Below are positions 35,038 through 44,787 of a stretch of 53,767 nucleotides of DNA, piece by piece. The position numbers and the translations under genes were made by a program. Within the stretch, counting starts at the first letter, position 1. Every line of letters begins with the position of its first letter. The notes beneath the pieces were generated by a model. The model was not told the origin of the DNA. It ran no database searches and was given only the letters and a program-made list of their open reading frames with translations. This DNA comes from an uncultured Paracoccaceae bacterium (lineage in GTDB: Bacteria > Pseudomonadota > Alphaproteobacteria > Rhodobacterales > Rhodobacteraceae). The stretch is from contig CAJXWO010000015.1 in the NCBI GenBank assembly GCA_913062865.1, positions 1 through 53,767 on the forward strand, read 5' to 3'.

Positions 35038-35513
35038 TATTTTGATTGTGACGTGAAATCAAAGACTTGCGCGCCGCATTTCTTGGGAAGCTGCGCCGGA
35101 TCCACCGCAAAGACATGCCGTGGCGTGCCGCCCGCGGCCCAGACCGTGTCAAACTCCAGCAGCCGAGGGTCGAGCCAGGCACGGATCAGGTTGAGATGGC
35201 CCAGGGGCGCCACCCCGCCGATGGCGAACCCTGTCTGCGCGCGGATAAGCGCGGCATCGGCCTTGCCCAAGGGCTCGCCCGCCAGCGCCGCGGCCTTGGT
35301 CCCGTCCACCTGGTTGCCACCGGCGGTCAGGAACAACAGCGCCGCGCCCGAGGTCTCGCCGCGAAAGATGATCGACTTGGCGATCTGATCGATATGGCAC
35401 CCCACGGCCGCTGCTGCCTCGGCCGCGGTGCGGGACTGGCCCACTTCGATGATCTCGGTCTCGATCCCGGCGGCGTCCAGCGCGCGGGCCACCCGTTTCA
35501 GGCTCTTGCTCAT
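35037..35513 (-). CDS. YbaK/EbsC-family aminoacyl-tRNA deacylase
   Basis: 158 aa single-domain protein of the YbaK/ProX group. Members clear mischarged tRNA (Cys-tRNA-Pro or Ala-tRNA-Pro). The family landmarks are AKSIIFRGE (catalytic-site Lys), LTAGGNQVD and GFAIGGVAPLGH. ATG 35513 follows CAGGAG by 7-8 bases. It is divergent from glnE (start-to-start gap 108 bp). Exact tRNA substrate not assigned. Confidence 0.88.
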   Translation of the reverse strand: MSKSLKRVARALDAAGIETEIIEVGQSRTAAEAAAAVGCHIDQIAKSIIFRGETSGAALLFLTAGGNQVDGTKAAALAGEPLGKADAALIRAQTGFAIGGVAPLGHLNLIRAWLDPRLLEFDTVWAAGGTPRHVFAVDPAQLPKKCGAQVFDFTSQSK

Positions 35514-35621
35514 CCGTGTCTCCTGTTTCGTGGCAGAGAACCGGGTTGCGCCCGGGATGGCAAGCGCGCCGCGGCCATCGGGTGGATTGACGCCGCGCGG
35601 CCTGCATGCCCATCTGCGGCC

Positions 35622-38411
35622 ATGGATTTCGCAAGCCGCATCACCCGCCTGCCGCGCCCCTTTGATCCCGAACGGGGGCAGGAGGCGCGCGACCATATGG
35701 GCCTGCCGCCGGGCCCCCTGTCCGACCTGTTCGCGGGCGCGGGCGGGTGCAGCCCCTACCTCAAGGGGCTCATGGAAAAGGAGCGCGACTGGCTTTTGCC
35801 CGGTTTGGACGACCCCGAGGGGGCCGTGGCGCAGGTGCTGGGCGATCTGACGGCGGTGCCGCCTGACCAGATCGGCTCGGCGCTCCGGCAGGCCAAACGG
35901 CGGGTGGCGCTGATGACCGGGCTTGCCGATCTTGCTGGGGTCTGGCCGCTGGAGACGGTGACCGGCACGTTGAGCGATCTGGCCGACAGGGCCACCGATC
36001 TGGCCTTCAAGGCGGCCCTTGTGCCCGAGATCAAGCGCAAGAAGCTGCCCGGCGCGACCGAGGACGATCTGGAGACGGCGGCGGGCTGGGTGGCCTTTGC
36101 CATGGGAAAGGGCGGCGCGCGCGAGCTGAACTATTCAAGCGATATCGACCTGATCTGCCTTTTCGACGAAACGCGCTATGACCGCGACGACTTTCAGGAG
36201 GCACGGTCGAGCCTTGTGCGCGCCACGCGCAAGATGGCGGCGACCCTGTCGGACCTGACGGGTGAAGGCTACGTCTTTCGCACCGATCTGCGCCTGCGCC
36301 CCGACCCGGCAGTGACGCCTGTCTGCATGGCCATGGCCGCGGCCGAGACCTATTATGAAAGCTTGGGCCGCACCTGGGAGCGTGCCGCCTGGATCAAGGC
36401 GCGGCCCGGTGCGGGCGATCTGGCGGCGGGCGCGCGGTTTCAGGAAAGCCTGCGCCCCTTTGTCTGGCGAAAGCATCTGGATTTCGCGGCCATCCAGGAC
36501 GCCCACGACATGCGCCTGCGCATCCGCGAACACAAAGGGCTGCACGGGGCCATCACCCTTCCGGGACACGATATGAAGCTGGGCCGCGGCGGCATCCGCG
36601 AGATCGAGTTCTTCACCCAGACCCGCCAGCTGATCGCGGGCGGGCGCGACCCGGACCTGCGCCTGCGCGACACCGTGGGTGGGCTCAAGGTGCTGGCCGA
36701 AAAGGGCTGGGTGCCCGGTGACGTGGCCGAAACGCTGACAGGCCACTACCGCTTTCACCGCGAGGTCGAGCACCGGTTGCAGATGGTGGGCGATGCCCAG
36801 ACCCACAAGCTGCCAAACGACCCCGACGGCGTCGCCCGCATCGCCGCCTTCATGGGCCGCGACCGCGCGGAGCTGGAGGCCGAGCTGATGGATCGCCTGA
36901 CCGAGGTCCACCGCCTGACCGAGGGGTTCTTTGCCCCCGACGACAGTGGCCCCATGCCCGAAGAAGAGGCGGTGCAATTCGATTCCGAGATCATGGCCCG
37001 CTGGCCCAGCTATTCGGCACTGCGCTCGGAACGGGCGACGGCGATTTTCAACCGGCTCAAGCCCGAGATCCTGGGCAGGCTGGCGCGGACCGCGAAACCC
37101 GACGAGGCGTTGGTGGCCTTTGACGGCTTTCTTGCCGGTCTGCCCGCGGGCGTGCAGCTTTTTTCGCTGTTCGAGGCGAACCCGCAGTTGATCGACCTGC
37201 TTGTCGATATCGTGGGCACCGCGCCGGAACTGGCCCGGCACCTGAGCCGCAACGCGCAGGTGTTCGACGCGGTGATCGGCGGTGCCTTCTTTGCCGAGTG
37301 GCCGGGCAAGGACAGCCTTGTCACGGACGCCGCCGAGGTGATGGGCGCCGAGGACGATTACGAGCGAAAGCTCGACGCGCTGCGCCGCTGGTCCAAGGAA
37401 TGGCATTTCCGCGTGGGCGTGCACCATCTGCGCGGGCTCATCGACGCGCGCGAGGCCGGTCGGCAATACGCGGATCTGGCGGGCGCCTGCCTCTGCGCGC
37501 TCTGGCCCGAGGTCGTGGCCCATTTCGCCGCCAAGCACGGGACACCCCCGGGGCGCGGTGCGGTGGTTCTGGGCATGGGGTCGCTCGGCGCAAAACGTCT
37601 GAACGCGCAAAGCGACCTGGACCTGATCGTGATCTACGACCCCGAGGATGTCGAAAGCTCGGACGGGCGCCGCCCTCTGCCGTCGCGCAGCTATTATGCC
37701 CGCCTGACCCAGGCGCTGGTCACGGCGGCGACCGCGCCCATGGCCGAGGGGCGGCTTTACGAGGTCGACATGCGCTTGCGCCCCTCGGGCAACCAGGGCC
37801 CTGTGGCGACAAGCTGGCAGAGTTTCCGCAGCTACCAGCAGGAGCAGGCCTGGGTCTGGGAGCATCTGGCGCTGACCCGCGCCCGCGTCGTGGCCGGGGA
37901 TGCGGGCCTCGGCGCGGATGTCGAGGCGTTCCGCTGTACGCTTCTGGCCGAGAAGGGCGAGACCGATGCAGTCCTGTCCGAGACCGCCAAGATGCGCGCG
38001 CGCATCGCCGCTGCCAAATCCCCGTCCAGCCTGTGGGATGCGAAGATCGGACCGGGCCGCTTGCAGGATATCGAGCTGATCGCCCAGGCTGGCGCGCTGT
38101 TGTGCGGCACGGGCGAGCGCGGCGTGCTGCGCGGCCTCAAGGCCGCGGTGCGCTGCGGACTGGTGGCCGAAGATGCCGGAAAGGTGTTGCGTGACGCGTA
38201 TCGGCTTTTCTGGTCGCTTCAGGCCGCGACGAAGCTTCTGAACCTCGACAGGCTGGAGCCGGACACGCTGGGCGAGGGCGGCACCGCGTTTCTCTTGCGC
38301 GAAACGGGGGCCGACGATCTGCGCGATCTTGGCGCGCGGGTGAACACGATGGCGGCCCGCGCGGCAGAGGTGATCGACCAGATCCTGCCCGATGTGACGG
38401 AGGATGCATGA
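35622..38411 (+). CDS. glnE: bifunctional glutamine synthetase adenylyltransferase/adenylyl-removing enzyme
   Basis: Adds AMP to glutamine synthetase when nitrogen is plentiful and removes it when scarce, under PII control. 929 aa, normal for alphaproteobacteria. The N-terminal deadenylylating nucleotidyltransferase domain has GKGGARELNYSSDIDLICLFD (about residue 160) and the C-terminal adenylylating domain has GMGSLGAKRLNAQSDLDLIVIYD (about residue 650), each with its D-x-D metal pair; helical regulatory regions lie between and after. ATG 35622 gives MDFASRITRLPRPFD. Its stop overlaps the next start as ATGA. Confidence 0.96.
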   Translation: MDFASRITRLPRPFDPERGQEARDHMGLPPGPLSDLFAGAGGCSPYLKGLMEKERDWLLPGLDDPEGAVAQVLGDLTAVPPDQIGSALRQAKRRVALMTGLADLAGVWPLETVTGTLSDLADRATDLAFKAALVPEIKRKKLPGATEDDLETAAGWVAFAMGKGGARELNYSSDIDLICLFDETRYDRDDFQEARSSLVRATRKMAATLSDLTGEGYVFRTDLRLRPDPAVTPVCMAMAAAETYYESLGRTWERAAWIKARPGAGDLAAGARFQESLRPFVWRKHLDFAAIQDAHDMRLRIREHKGLHGAITLPGHDMKLGRGGIREIEFFTQTRQLIAGGRDPDLRLRDTVGGLKVLAEKGWVPGDVAETLTGHYRFHREVEHRLQMVGDAQTHKLPNDPDGVARIAAFMGRDRAELEAELMDRLTEVHRLTEGFFAPDDSGPMPEEEAVQFDSEIMARWPSYSALRSERATAIFNRLKPEILGRLARTAKPDEALVAFDGFLAGLPAGVQLFSLFEANPQLIDLLVDIVGTAPELARHLSRNAQVFDAVIGGAFFAEWPGKDSLVTDAAEVMGAEDDYERKLDALRRWSKEWHFRVGVHHLRGLIDAREAGRQYADLAGACLCALWPEVVAHFAAKHGTPPGRGAVVLGMGSLGAKRLNAQSDLDLIVIYDPEDVESSDGRRPLPSRSYYARLTQALVTAATAPMAEGRLYEVDMRLRPSGNQGPVATSWQSFRSYQQEQAWVWEHLALTRARVVAGDAGLGADVEAFRCTLLAEKGETDAVLSETAKMRARIAAAKSPSSLWDAKIGPGRLQDIELIAQAGALLCGTGERGVLRGLKAAVRCGLVAEDAGKVLRDAYRLFWSLQAATKLLNLDRLEPDTLGEGGTAFLLRETGADDLRDLGARVNTMAARAAEVIDQILPDVTEDA

Positions 38412-38677
38412 AGGGTGACGCGAACGACCCCAAGGCCCTGATCGCCGAGGCCTACCGCATCGACGGCATCACGGCCGAGGAATGCCGGTCGATCTTTCTC
38501 GACTGGGCGCTGAGCGTGCCGCTCGAGGACAGCACCCGCGACCGGCTCAAGGCGCTGATCGCCCGCCATGGCACGGATGCGCCCGATCATCCCATGACCG
38601 ACGTCATGCGCGAGGGGTTGCAGGGAATGGAGGCCCCGCGGCGGCGGGGCGGCTGGCGCTCTCGCCCCCGAAACTAG
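38408..38677 (+). CDS. 89-aa protein translationally coupled to glnE
   Basis: Its ATG overlaps the glnE stop (ATGA, 38408-38411). It is soluble and helical with a notable DGITAEECRSIFLDWALSVPLEDSTRDRLKALIARHG segment and a basic tail (APRRRGGWRSRPRN). I do not recognise a named family. Tight coupling suggests a role in nitrogen control or simply a conserved operon partner. Confidence 0.75.
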   Translation: MKGDANDPKALIAEAYRIDGITAEECRSIFLDWALSVPLEDSTRDRLKALIARHGTDAPDHPMTDVMREGLQGMEAPRRRGGWRSRPRN

Positions 38678-38680
38678 GTC

Positions 38681-39325
38681 TTAACGGGGCAGCTTGGCAG
38701 CCTCTGACGCCAGCGCCTCTATCCCCGCCCAATTGCCTGCGGCCACCATGTCGTTCGGTGCGACCCAGCTTCCGCCCACGCAGAGCGTGTTGGGCAGCGA
38801 CAGGTAGTCGGCGGCATTGCCCGGCGACACGCCGCCCGTGGGGCAGAACCGGATCTGGGGCAGGGGGGCGGCCAGCGATTTCAGTGCGGGCGCGCCGCCA
38901 TTGGCCTCGGCCGGGAAGAATTTCTGCACGCTATAGCCGCGCTCCAGAAGGCGCATCGCCTCGGTCGCCGTGGCAGCGCCCGGCAAGAGCGGCAGCCCCG
39001 CCTCTTCGCAGGCATCCAGCAGCCGGTCGGTCGCGCCGGGCGAGACGCCGAAGGTCGCGCCCGCGTCCTTGGCGGCCTGCACATCGGCAGGGGTCAGCAG
39101 GGTGCCCGCACCGACGATCCCGCCGCGCACCTGGGCCATCTCGCGGATCGCGTCCAGCGCGGCCGGCGTGCGCAGCGTCACCTCGAGCGCGGGCAGGCCA
39201 CCGGCCACCAGTGCCTGGGCCAGAGGGCGGGCATGGGCCACATCCGAAACCACGAGAACGGGAATGACCGGGGCAGCGCGGCAGATCGCTTCGCTGCGGG
39301 CCGAGGCGTCTTGCGGGGTGATCAT
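38681..39325 (-). CDS. eda: 2-keto-3-deoxy-6-phosphogluconate aldolase
   Basis: Splits KDPG to pyruvate and glyceraldehyde-3-phosphate, last step of the Entner-Doudoroff pathway. 214 aa TIM barrel. Catalytic Glu48 (LEVTLRT) and Schiff-base Lys135 (VQKFFPAE) lie where they do in E. coli Eda; the phosphate loop FCPTGGVSPGN is present. It starts 17 bp after the edd stop with GGAG in the gap, so edd-eda is an operon. Confidence 0.96.
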   Translation of the reverse strand: MITPQDASARSEAICRAAPVIPVLVVSDVAHARPLAQALVAGGLPALEVTLRTPAALDAIREMAQVRGGIVGAGTLLTPADVQAAKDAGATFGVSPGATDRLLDACEEAGLPLLPGAATATEAMRLLERGYSVQKFFPAEANGGAPALKSLAAPLPQIRFCPTGGVSPGNAADYLSLPNTLCVGGSWVAPNDMVAAGNWAGIEALASEAAKLPR

Positions 39326-39342
39326 GGGGCTCTCCGATCCGG

Positions 39343-41148
39343 TCAGACAATGGAACAGGCGCCGGTATTGGCAAGGCCCGCGTTCTGGCGGAAGACCTCG
39401 AACATCTCGCGCCCGATGCCGAACTGGTTGGCGCTCAGGTCTCGAGTCACCGGCGTGCGGCCACCGAAATCGGGCTCAAGGCATTCGATCGTGCCCTCTA
39501 CCGCGTCCACGCGCACCCGGTCGCCATCCTTGAGCTTGGCCAGGGGGCCGCCATCGGCTGCCTCGGGACAGACATGGATGGCCGAAGGCACCTTGCCGCT
39601 GGCCCCGGACATGCGCCCGTCGGTCACCAGCGCGATCTTGAGACCGCGATCCTGTAGGACCGACAGGGTCGGGGTCAGCGAGTGAAGCTCGGGCATGCCG
39701 TTGGCTTTTGGTCCCTGGAAGCGGACGACGACCACGGTATCCTCGGTGATCTCGCCCGCCTTGAATGCCTCCTTGACCAGGTTCTGGTCGTCGAAGACCC
39801 GCGCGGGCGCCTCGATCACATGGCGTTCGGGCGCGACGGCCGAGACCTTCATCATCCCGTGGCCCAGGTTGCCGTAAAGCTGCTTGAGCCCGCCCGTGGG
39901 CTGGAACGGGTCCGAGGCCGGGCGCAGGATCTTGTCGTTCTGGCTGGTCTTCGGCCCGTCGGCATAGACGACGCGGCCTGCATCCAGCTTTGGCTCGCGC
40001 GTGTACCGCTCGAGGCCCTGACCGGCGACGGTCTCGGTATCGGGATGCAGCAGCCCCTCCTCCAGAAGGCTGCCGATCATGTAGGCCAGACCGCCCGCGG
40101 CGTGGAAATGGTTCACGTCCGCCAGCCCGTTTGGATAGACCTTGGCCATCAGCGGCGTGACCGACGACAGATCGTCAAAGTCTTCCAGCGCCAGGATCAC
40201 GCCTGCGGCGCGCGCCATGGCGGGCAGGTGCAGGACAAGGTTCGTCGACCCGCCCGTGGCCATCAGCCCGACGATCCCGTTCACGAAGACGCGTTCGTCC
40301 AGAATGTCGCAGACCGGGCGGTAGTCATTGCCCAGATGGGTGATCTGCGCCGCGCGTTCGGTCCCCGCGACGGTCAGCGCATCGCGCAGGGGCGTGCCGG
40401 GATTGACGAAGCTGGCACCGGGCAGGTGCAGGCCCATGAACTCCATCAGCATCTGGTTGGTGTTGGCGGTGCCGTAGAAGGTGCAGGTGCCGGGGCCATG
40501 GTACGAGGCCATCTCGGCCTCCATCAGCTTGTCCCGGCCGACCTCGCCGCTGGCGAATTGCTGGCGCACCTTGGCTTTCTCGTCGTTGGGAAGCCCACTG
40601 ACCATGGGGCCCGCGGGAATGAAGATGCCAGGGATATGGCCAAAGGTGGCGGCGGCGATGATGAGCCCCGGCACGATCTTGTCGCAGACGCCAAGGTAAA
40701 GGGCCGCATCAAACGTGTTGTGGCTGAGTGCGACGCCCGCGGCCAGGGCGATCACGTCGCGCGAGAAAAGCGACAGCTCCATCCCCGGTTGGCCTTGGGT
40801 CACGCCATCGCACATGGCCGGAACCCCGCCCGCCACCTGCGCGGTGGCCCCCGCGGCGCGGGCGGCATCGCGGATGAGGCCCGGGAACCGTTCGAACGGC
40901 TGGTGGGCCGACAGCATGTCGTTATAGGCGGTGACGATCCCGATATTGGGTGCGCGGCCCCCGGCAAGGCTGTCCTTGTCCTCGCCCATTGCGGCATAGG
41001 CGTGGGCCTGGTTGCCGCAGCTCAGATGGGCGCGGGCCGGGCCATCCTCGGCGGCGCGGCGCATGCGGTCGAGATAGGCCGCGCGATGGGCATGAGAGCG
41101 TTCGCGGATCCGGTCGGTGACGCGGGCGACGGTGTCGTTCAGGGGCAT
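39343..41148 (-). CDS. edd: 6-phosphogluconate dehydratase
   Basis: Dehydrates 6-phosphogluconate to KDPG using a [4Fe-4S] cluster; IlvD/Edd family, cytoplasmic. 601 aa, matching E. coli Edd. Landmarks are [44 protein letters not shown] (cluster Cys), [13 protein letters not shown] (cluster Cys), [16 protein letters not shown] and [21 protein letters not shown] 41148 is chosen by length and by the absence of protein-like sequence before it. A LacI-like palindrome lies 69 bp upstream. Confidence 0.96.
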   Translation of the reverse strand: MPLNDTVARVTDRIRERSHAHRAAYLDRMRRAAEDGPARAHLSCGNQAHAYAAMGEDKDSLAGGRAPNIGIVTAYNDMLSAHQPFERFPGLIRDAARAAGATAQVAGGVPAMCDGVTQGQPGMELSLFSRDVIALAAGVALSHNTFDAALYLGVCDKIVPGLIIAAATFGHIPGIFIPAGPMVSGLPNDEKAKVRQQFASGEVGRDKLMEAEMASYHGPGTCTFYGTANTNQMLMEFMGLHLPGASFVNPGTPLRDALTVAGTERAAQITHLGNDYRPVCDILDERVFVNGIVGLMATGGSTNLVLHLPAMARAAGVILALEDFDDLSSVTPLMAKVYPNGLADVNHFHAAGGLAYMIGSLLEEGLLHPDTETVAGQGLERYTREPKLDAGRVVYADGPKTSQNDKILRPASDPFQPTGGLKQLYGNLGHGMMKVSAVAPERHVIEAPARVFDDQNLVKEAFKAGEITEDTVVVVRFQGPKANGMPELHSLTPTLSVLQDRGLKIALVTDGRMSGASGKVPSAIHVCPEAADGGPLAKLKDGDRVRVDAVEGTIECLEPDFGGRTPVTRDLSANQFGIGREMFEVFRQNAGLANTGACSIV

Positions 41149-41216
41149 CGGGTCCTCGTGTCGGTCGGTCTGTGACGGTGACGGGTAAACGCGGGAAGAC
41201 CCGCGGCTACCTCTTG

Positions 41217-41230
41217 TGTTAGCGCTATCA
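41217..41230 (-). promoter_or_regulatory. LacI-family-like operator upstream of edd
   Basis: TGTTAGCGCTATCA is a 14-base palindrome with one mismatch, centred on the CG typical of LacI-family operators (TGNTAGCGCTANCA). It lies 69-82 bp before the edd start and 146 bp before the divergent lipoprotein gene. The cognate repressor is not in the window. Confidence 0.65.
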
Positions 41231-41375
41231 TACCCGATGGGGCGCGGAGATTCAATGCCGCATGGCCCGGACGTCACCATGGAAAGACCCCGCGCCGGAC
41301 CGGATTTGGACCCATTTGTGCCAGATTTTCCGATCATTTTCAGGGTCAACGAAAACCCTGTTCGGGGACAAGACG

Positions 41376-42014
41376 ATGAAACACACAACCCGCGCCCTCC
41401 TTCTGATCCTGACCGCCGCCGTGGCCGGATGCGGCGCTGTCGAGCCCGCCTCGCGCAACGTGCCCTTCGACCCGGCCCCGACCATGCAGGCGCCCCAGGC
41501 GCAAAGCGTGCAGATCGCCGATTACTCGGTGCGTGTGCCGCGCAGCCTGCGCGTGTCCGAGGCCAACCGCTACTACCCCGGTGGCGACATCGTCTGGCGG
41601 GGTGAACCTCTGGGTGACCGCCACCAGCAGGTGGCCGATATCTTAAAGGACGGGATCGAAAAGCTGCGCGGCGGCGCGGCGACCGGCCGGGCCGTGACCG
41701 TCGATATCGAGGTCAAGCGCTTCCACGCGCTGACCGAAAAGGCCCGCTATACCATCGGCGGCGTCCACGCGATCACCTTCGATCTGACCGTGCGCGATGC
41801 GACCACGGGTCAGGTCATGGTGCCGACCAAGACCATCCGTGCCGATCTCGAAGGGTTCGGCGGCGCCCGTGCCATCGCGGCCGAGCGCAACGGCATCACC
41901 CAGAAATACCGCATCACCAACCATCTGGCGCGCGTTCTCAATGACGAGCTGACCGTGCCGGGCGGCTACCAGCACGCGTCGCAAGGGGTGATGGGGCTGA
42001 TCAACGAACTCTGA
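41376..42014 (+). CDS. lipoprotein of unknown function
   Basis: 212 aa. A signal peptide with lipobox AVAGC places the acylated cysteine near residue 18, so it is a lipoprotein of the cell envelope. The body has alternating beta-rich segments ([68 protein letters not shown]) and no enzyme motif. I believe it belongs to a family restricted to Rhodobacterales but cannot name it with certainty. Divergent from edd. Confidence 0.8.
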   Translation: MKHTTRALLLILTAAVAGCGAVEPASRNVPFDPAPTMQAPQAQSVQIADYSVRVPRSLRVSEANRYYPGGDIVWRGEPLGDRHQQVADILKDGIEKLRGGAATGRAVTVDIEVKRFHALTEKARYTIGGVHAITFDLTVRDATTGQVMVPTKTIRADLEGFGGARAIAAERNGITQKYRITNHLARVLNDELTVPGGYQHASQGVMGLINEL

Positions 42015-42052
42015 GCTTCCCAACCGCGACGGCCACGATTAGAGGGGACGGC

Positions 42053-43249
42053 ATGACGCCGTCCCCTTTGCCCGTTGTCCGCCTGAAACCCAAGGCCGAG
42101 CCCCGTGCCATCCGCCACGGATTTCCCTGGATCTATGCCAATGATGTCGTGACCGACCGCCGCACCAAAGCGATTGCGCCAGGTGCACTCGCGGTGCTGG
42201 AGGATGCCGAGCGCGCGCCCCTCGCTCTTGTCGCGGTCAACCCTGAAAGCCGGATCATGCTGCGGGTGCTGGACCTCGACCCCGAGGCCGAGATCGGCCG
42301 CGATTGGCTGATATCCAAGCTGCAAACGGCGCTGGACCTGCGCGACCGTCTCTACGATGCGCCCTTCTACCGGCTCATCCATGCCGAGGCCGACGGGCTG
42401 CCCGGCGTCATCATCGACCGTTTCGGCGACGTGGCGGTGCTGCAACCCAACGCCGCCTGGGCCGAACGGATGCTGGACGATCTGGTGGCCGCGCTTGTCG
42501 CGGTCACGGGCGTGACCACCGTTCTGAAAAACGCGGGCGGGCGGGCGCGGGCGCTCGAAGGGCTCGACGATGTGTCCTCGGTCCCTGTGGGCGCGCTGCC
42601 CGATGCACCGATCCCGGTGCCGATGAACGGGGCCACCTATATGGCGGACCTCGCCGAGGGGCAGAAGACGGGCCTGTTCTACGACCAGCGCGACAATCAT
42701 GCCTTCGCCGCGCGCTTCGCCAAGGACGCCAAGGTGCTCGACGTCTTCTCTCATGTCGGCGGCTTCGCCCTTGCGGCACTGGCGGCTGGCGCGCGGTCGG
42801 CCCTGGCGGTCGATGGCTCCGCGCCCGCGCTGACGCTGGCCGAGGCGGGCGCCAAGGCCTCGGGCGTGGCCGACCGTTTCGCCACGCGCAAGGGCGATGC
42901 CTTCGACGTGATGACACGGCTTGGGGAAGAGGGCGAAAGCTATGACCTCGTGATCTGCGATCCGCCCGCCTTTGCGCCGTCGAAACAGGCGCTGGGGCAG
43001 GGCCTGCGTGCCTACGAGCGGGTTACGCGCCTGGCCGCGCCGCTGGTCCGTTCGGGCGGTATCCTGGTGCTGTGCTCCTGTTCCCATGCCGCCGATCTGG
43101 AGAAGTTCCGCAATGCTTGTATCCGCGGGATCGGCCGGGCGGGGCGCACGGGGCCGATCCTGCGCACAGGGTTCGCCGCGCCGGACCACCCGATGCACCC
43201 GCAACTGGCCGAAAGCGGCTATCTCAAGGCGTTGACCTTCCGCCTATGA
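42053..43249 (+). CDS. RlmI-like class I SAM-dependent rRNA methyltransferase
   Basis: 398 aa. An N-terminal PUA-type RNA-binding domain (HGFPWIYANDV) and RlmI core (GQKTGLFYDQRDN) lead into a SAM-binding Rossmann domain (VLDVFSHVGGFALAAL) with CDPPAF and a cysteine-rich CSCSH catalytic-type motif. RlmI/RlmK-type enzymes make m5C in 23S rRNA. The exact site is not inferable. Its stop overlaps the PIN gene start as ATGA. Confidence 0.9.
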   Translation: MTPSPLPVVRLKPKAEPRAIRHGFPWIYANDVVTDRRTKAIAPGALAVLEDAERAPLALVAVNPESRIMLRVLDLDPEAEIGRDWLISKLQTALDLRDRLYDAPFYRLIHAEADGLPGVIIDRFGDVAVLQPNAAWAERMLDDLVAALVAVTGVTTVLKNAGGRARALEGLDDVSSVPVGALPDAPIPVPMNGATYMADLAEGQKTGLFYDQRDNHAFAARFAKDAKVLDVFSHVGGFALAALAAGARSALAVDGSAPALTLAEAGAKASGVADRFATRKGDAFDVMTRLGEEGESYDLVICDPPAFAPSKQALGQGLRAYERVTRLAAPLVRSGGILVLCSCSHAADLEKFRNACIRGIGRAGRTGPILRTGFAAPDHPMHPQLAESGYLKALTFRL

Positions 43250-43788
43250 AGGTGCTGCTGGACGCCAATGTGCTCTACCCCACCGTCATGCGCGAGGTGC
43301 TGCTGGCGGTGGCGAAAGAGGGGCTTTTCACGCCCCTTTGGTCCGACCGGCTGCTCGAGGAATGGGCGCGGGCGGCGCGAAAGCTGGGCCCCGAGGGCGA
43401 GCCCCAGGCGCGGGCCGAGATCGCGCTGACGCGGGCCGCGTGGCCCGAGGCCTGCGTGACCTATCCGCCCTCTCTGGAGGCGCGGCTCTGGCTGCCCGAT
43501 GCGGCCGATACGCATGTTCTGGCCGCCGCCATCGCGGGCTCGGCCGACCTGATCCTGACCCAGAACGCCCGCGATTTTCCGCGTCATATCCTGACCGAAG
43601 AGGGGCTGGAGCGGCAGGATGCCGACGGGTTCCTGATGGAGCTGTGGCTGGCCCATCCCGCAGCGGTCGAGCGGGCGGTTCAACGGGTCGCCGCGACGGC
43701 ACGCGATATGGCGGGCGAAGACATGACCCTGCGCGCGCTCTTGAAAAAGGCGCGGCTGCCGCGACTGGGCAAGGCGTTGGCGGGCTGA
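43246..43788 (+). CDS. PIN-domain protein coupled to the rRNA methyltransferase
   Basis: 180 aa. The PIN nuclease fold shows acidic residues in order: Asp in LLDANVLYP, Glu in LEEWARAA, Asp in DAADTHVLAAAIAG and Asp in LTQNARDFP, so a metal-dependent RNase is possible. It starts inside the methyltransferase stop (ATGA) and there is no small DNA-binding antitoxin gene beside it. It resembles a Rhodobacter PIN subgroup not typical of VapBC. A stand-alone RNA-processing role is plausible; target unknown. Confidence 0.85.
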   Translation: MKVLLDANVLYPTVMREVLLAVAKEGLFTPLWSDRLLEEWARAARKLGPEGEPQARAEIALTRAAWPEACVTYPPSLEARLWLPDAADTHVLAAAIAGSADLILTQNARDFPRHILTEEGLERQDADGFLMELWLAHPAAVERAVQRVAATARDMAGEDMTLRALLKKARLPRLGKALAG

Positions 43789-43816
43789 CGGTTCCGCTTG
43801 GCGACCGGCCCGAATA

Positions 43817-43965
43817 GCACCGCAGGTGCCGGGCCAGCGGCGGCCCGCCCTACCGGGCTGCCGCTTTGGCGACGTTAGCGCGCGGCTTGGGCAGAGGACT
43901 GATCTGGATAGATAAACCGCTATAGCCTACCGGTCGGGGCGGCATCCCGCGGGCCGCCGCTGGCC
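43817..43965. repeat. inverted repeats and REP-like element in the PIN-M48 gap
   Basis: GGCCAGCGGCGGCCCG (43832-43847) and CGGGCCGCCGCTGGCC (43950-43965) are a perfect 16-bp inverted repeat about 100 bp apart. Directly after the first arm comes CCTACC, so on the minus strand the element reads GTAGGGCGGGCC then a GGGCC/GGCCC hairpin, again a GTAG-footed REP-like form. A small hairpin GCACC/GGTGC lies at 43817-43829. No gene is seen in 43789-43970. Confidence 0.65.
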
Positions 43966-43970
43966 AATCC

Positions 43971-44654
43971 TCAGGTGCCCCATTTGGCTTCGAGCCGTTC
44001 CAGAGCGGCAATGCGCTCTTCCGTTTTTGGGTGGCTCATCAGCCAGGCGGGCACAGCACCGCCGCGCTTGTTCGTCAACGCCTCGAGCTTGCGGAAGAGC
44101 GATTTCTGCGGCGCGACACCGATCCCGGCCTTGGTCAGAAGGGCCGCGGCATATTCATCGGCCTCGTATTCGTCCGATCGCGACATGCGCGCGGTCAGAA
44201 GGGTCGTGAGCCCATTGGCGATCCAGACCCCGATCCCCGGCAGAAAGCGCGACAGAAGCATCGCAAGCGCCGTGCGCAGCGCGTTCTGACCAGAAAAGTC
44301 GATCATGCGCCGCCGCGCGTGACCCAGCGCCACATGGCCCAGTTCGTGGGCGATCACGCTGCCCATCTCGTCCGCGCTGACCTCGCCATTCTGGAACTTG
44401 CGATAGAAGCCGCGGGTGATGAAGATCCGCCCGTCCGGGGCCGCCAGGCCGTTTACCGGGTCGATCTCGTAGATATGCACCCGGATGCGCGGCAGATCGA
44501 GCGCGGCGGCCAGCCGGTCAGTCACCGCTTTCAGCATCGGATCGGCCAGCTCGGTCGAGCGTTCGTCAAGCTCCTTCCGCGTGCGCCAGACCGAGAAGCG
44601 GTACATCGCAAGCGCATAGAGGATGGCCAGAAGGATGGGCGTGAACTTCAGCAT
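43971..44654 (-). CDS. membrane-anchored M48 zinc metalloprotease
   Basis: 227 aa. An N-terminal membrane anchor (about 4-20) is followed by the M48 catalytic domain with HELGH at 103-107 and the third ligand in SDEYEADEYAAALL. Shorter than HtpX (about 290 aa, four spans) and without the TPR half of BepA. Likely processes envelope proteins. The start 44654 gives MLKFTPILLAILY. Divergent from the DUF3817 gene. Confidence 0.88.
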   Translation of the reverse strand: MLKFTPILLAILYALAMYRFSVWRTRKELDERSTELADPMLKAVTDRLAAALDLPRIRVHIYEIDPVNGLAAPDGRIFITRGFYRKFQNGEVSADEMGSVIAHELGHVALGHARRRMIDFSGQNALRTALAMLLSRFLPGIGVWIANGLTTLLTARMSRSDEYEADEYAAALLTKAGIGVAPQKSLFRKLEALTNKRGGAVPAWLMSHPKTEERIAALERLEAKWGT

Positions 44655-44787
44655 GGCTTGAATATGGGTGCGGCCAGGGACCGAGGCAAATGCAAGCCGC
44701 ACAAATGGCTGCGGCAATCCATCGCCTCCAGAGGACGGAGCGGCGCACCTAACTGAACCCGGACGAGACCTGAACCGGGTGAACAGG

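Noticed and set aside
43246..43788. PIN protein as a VapC toxin
   Set aside because: No antitoxin gene on either side, and it is coupled to an rRNA methyltransferase instead.
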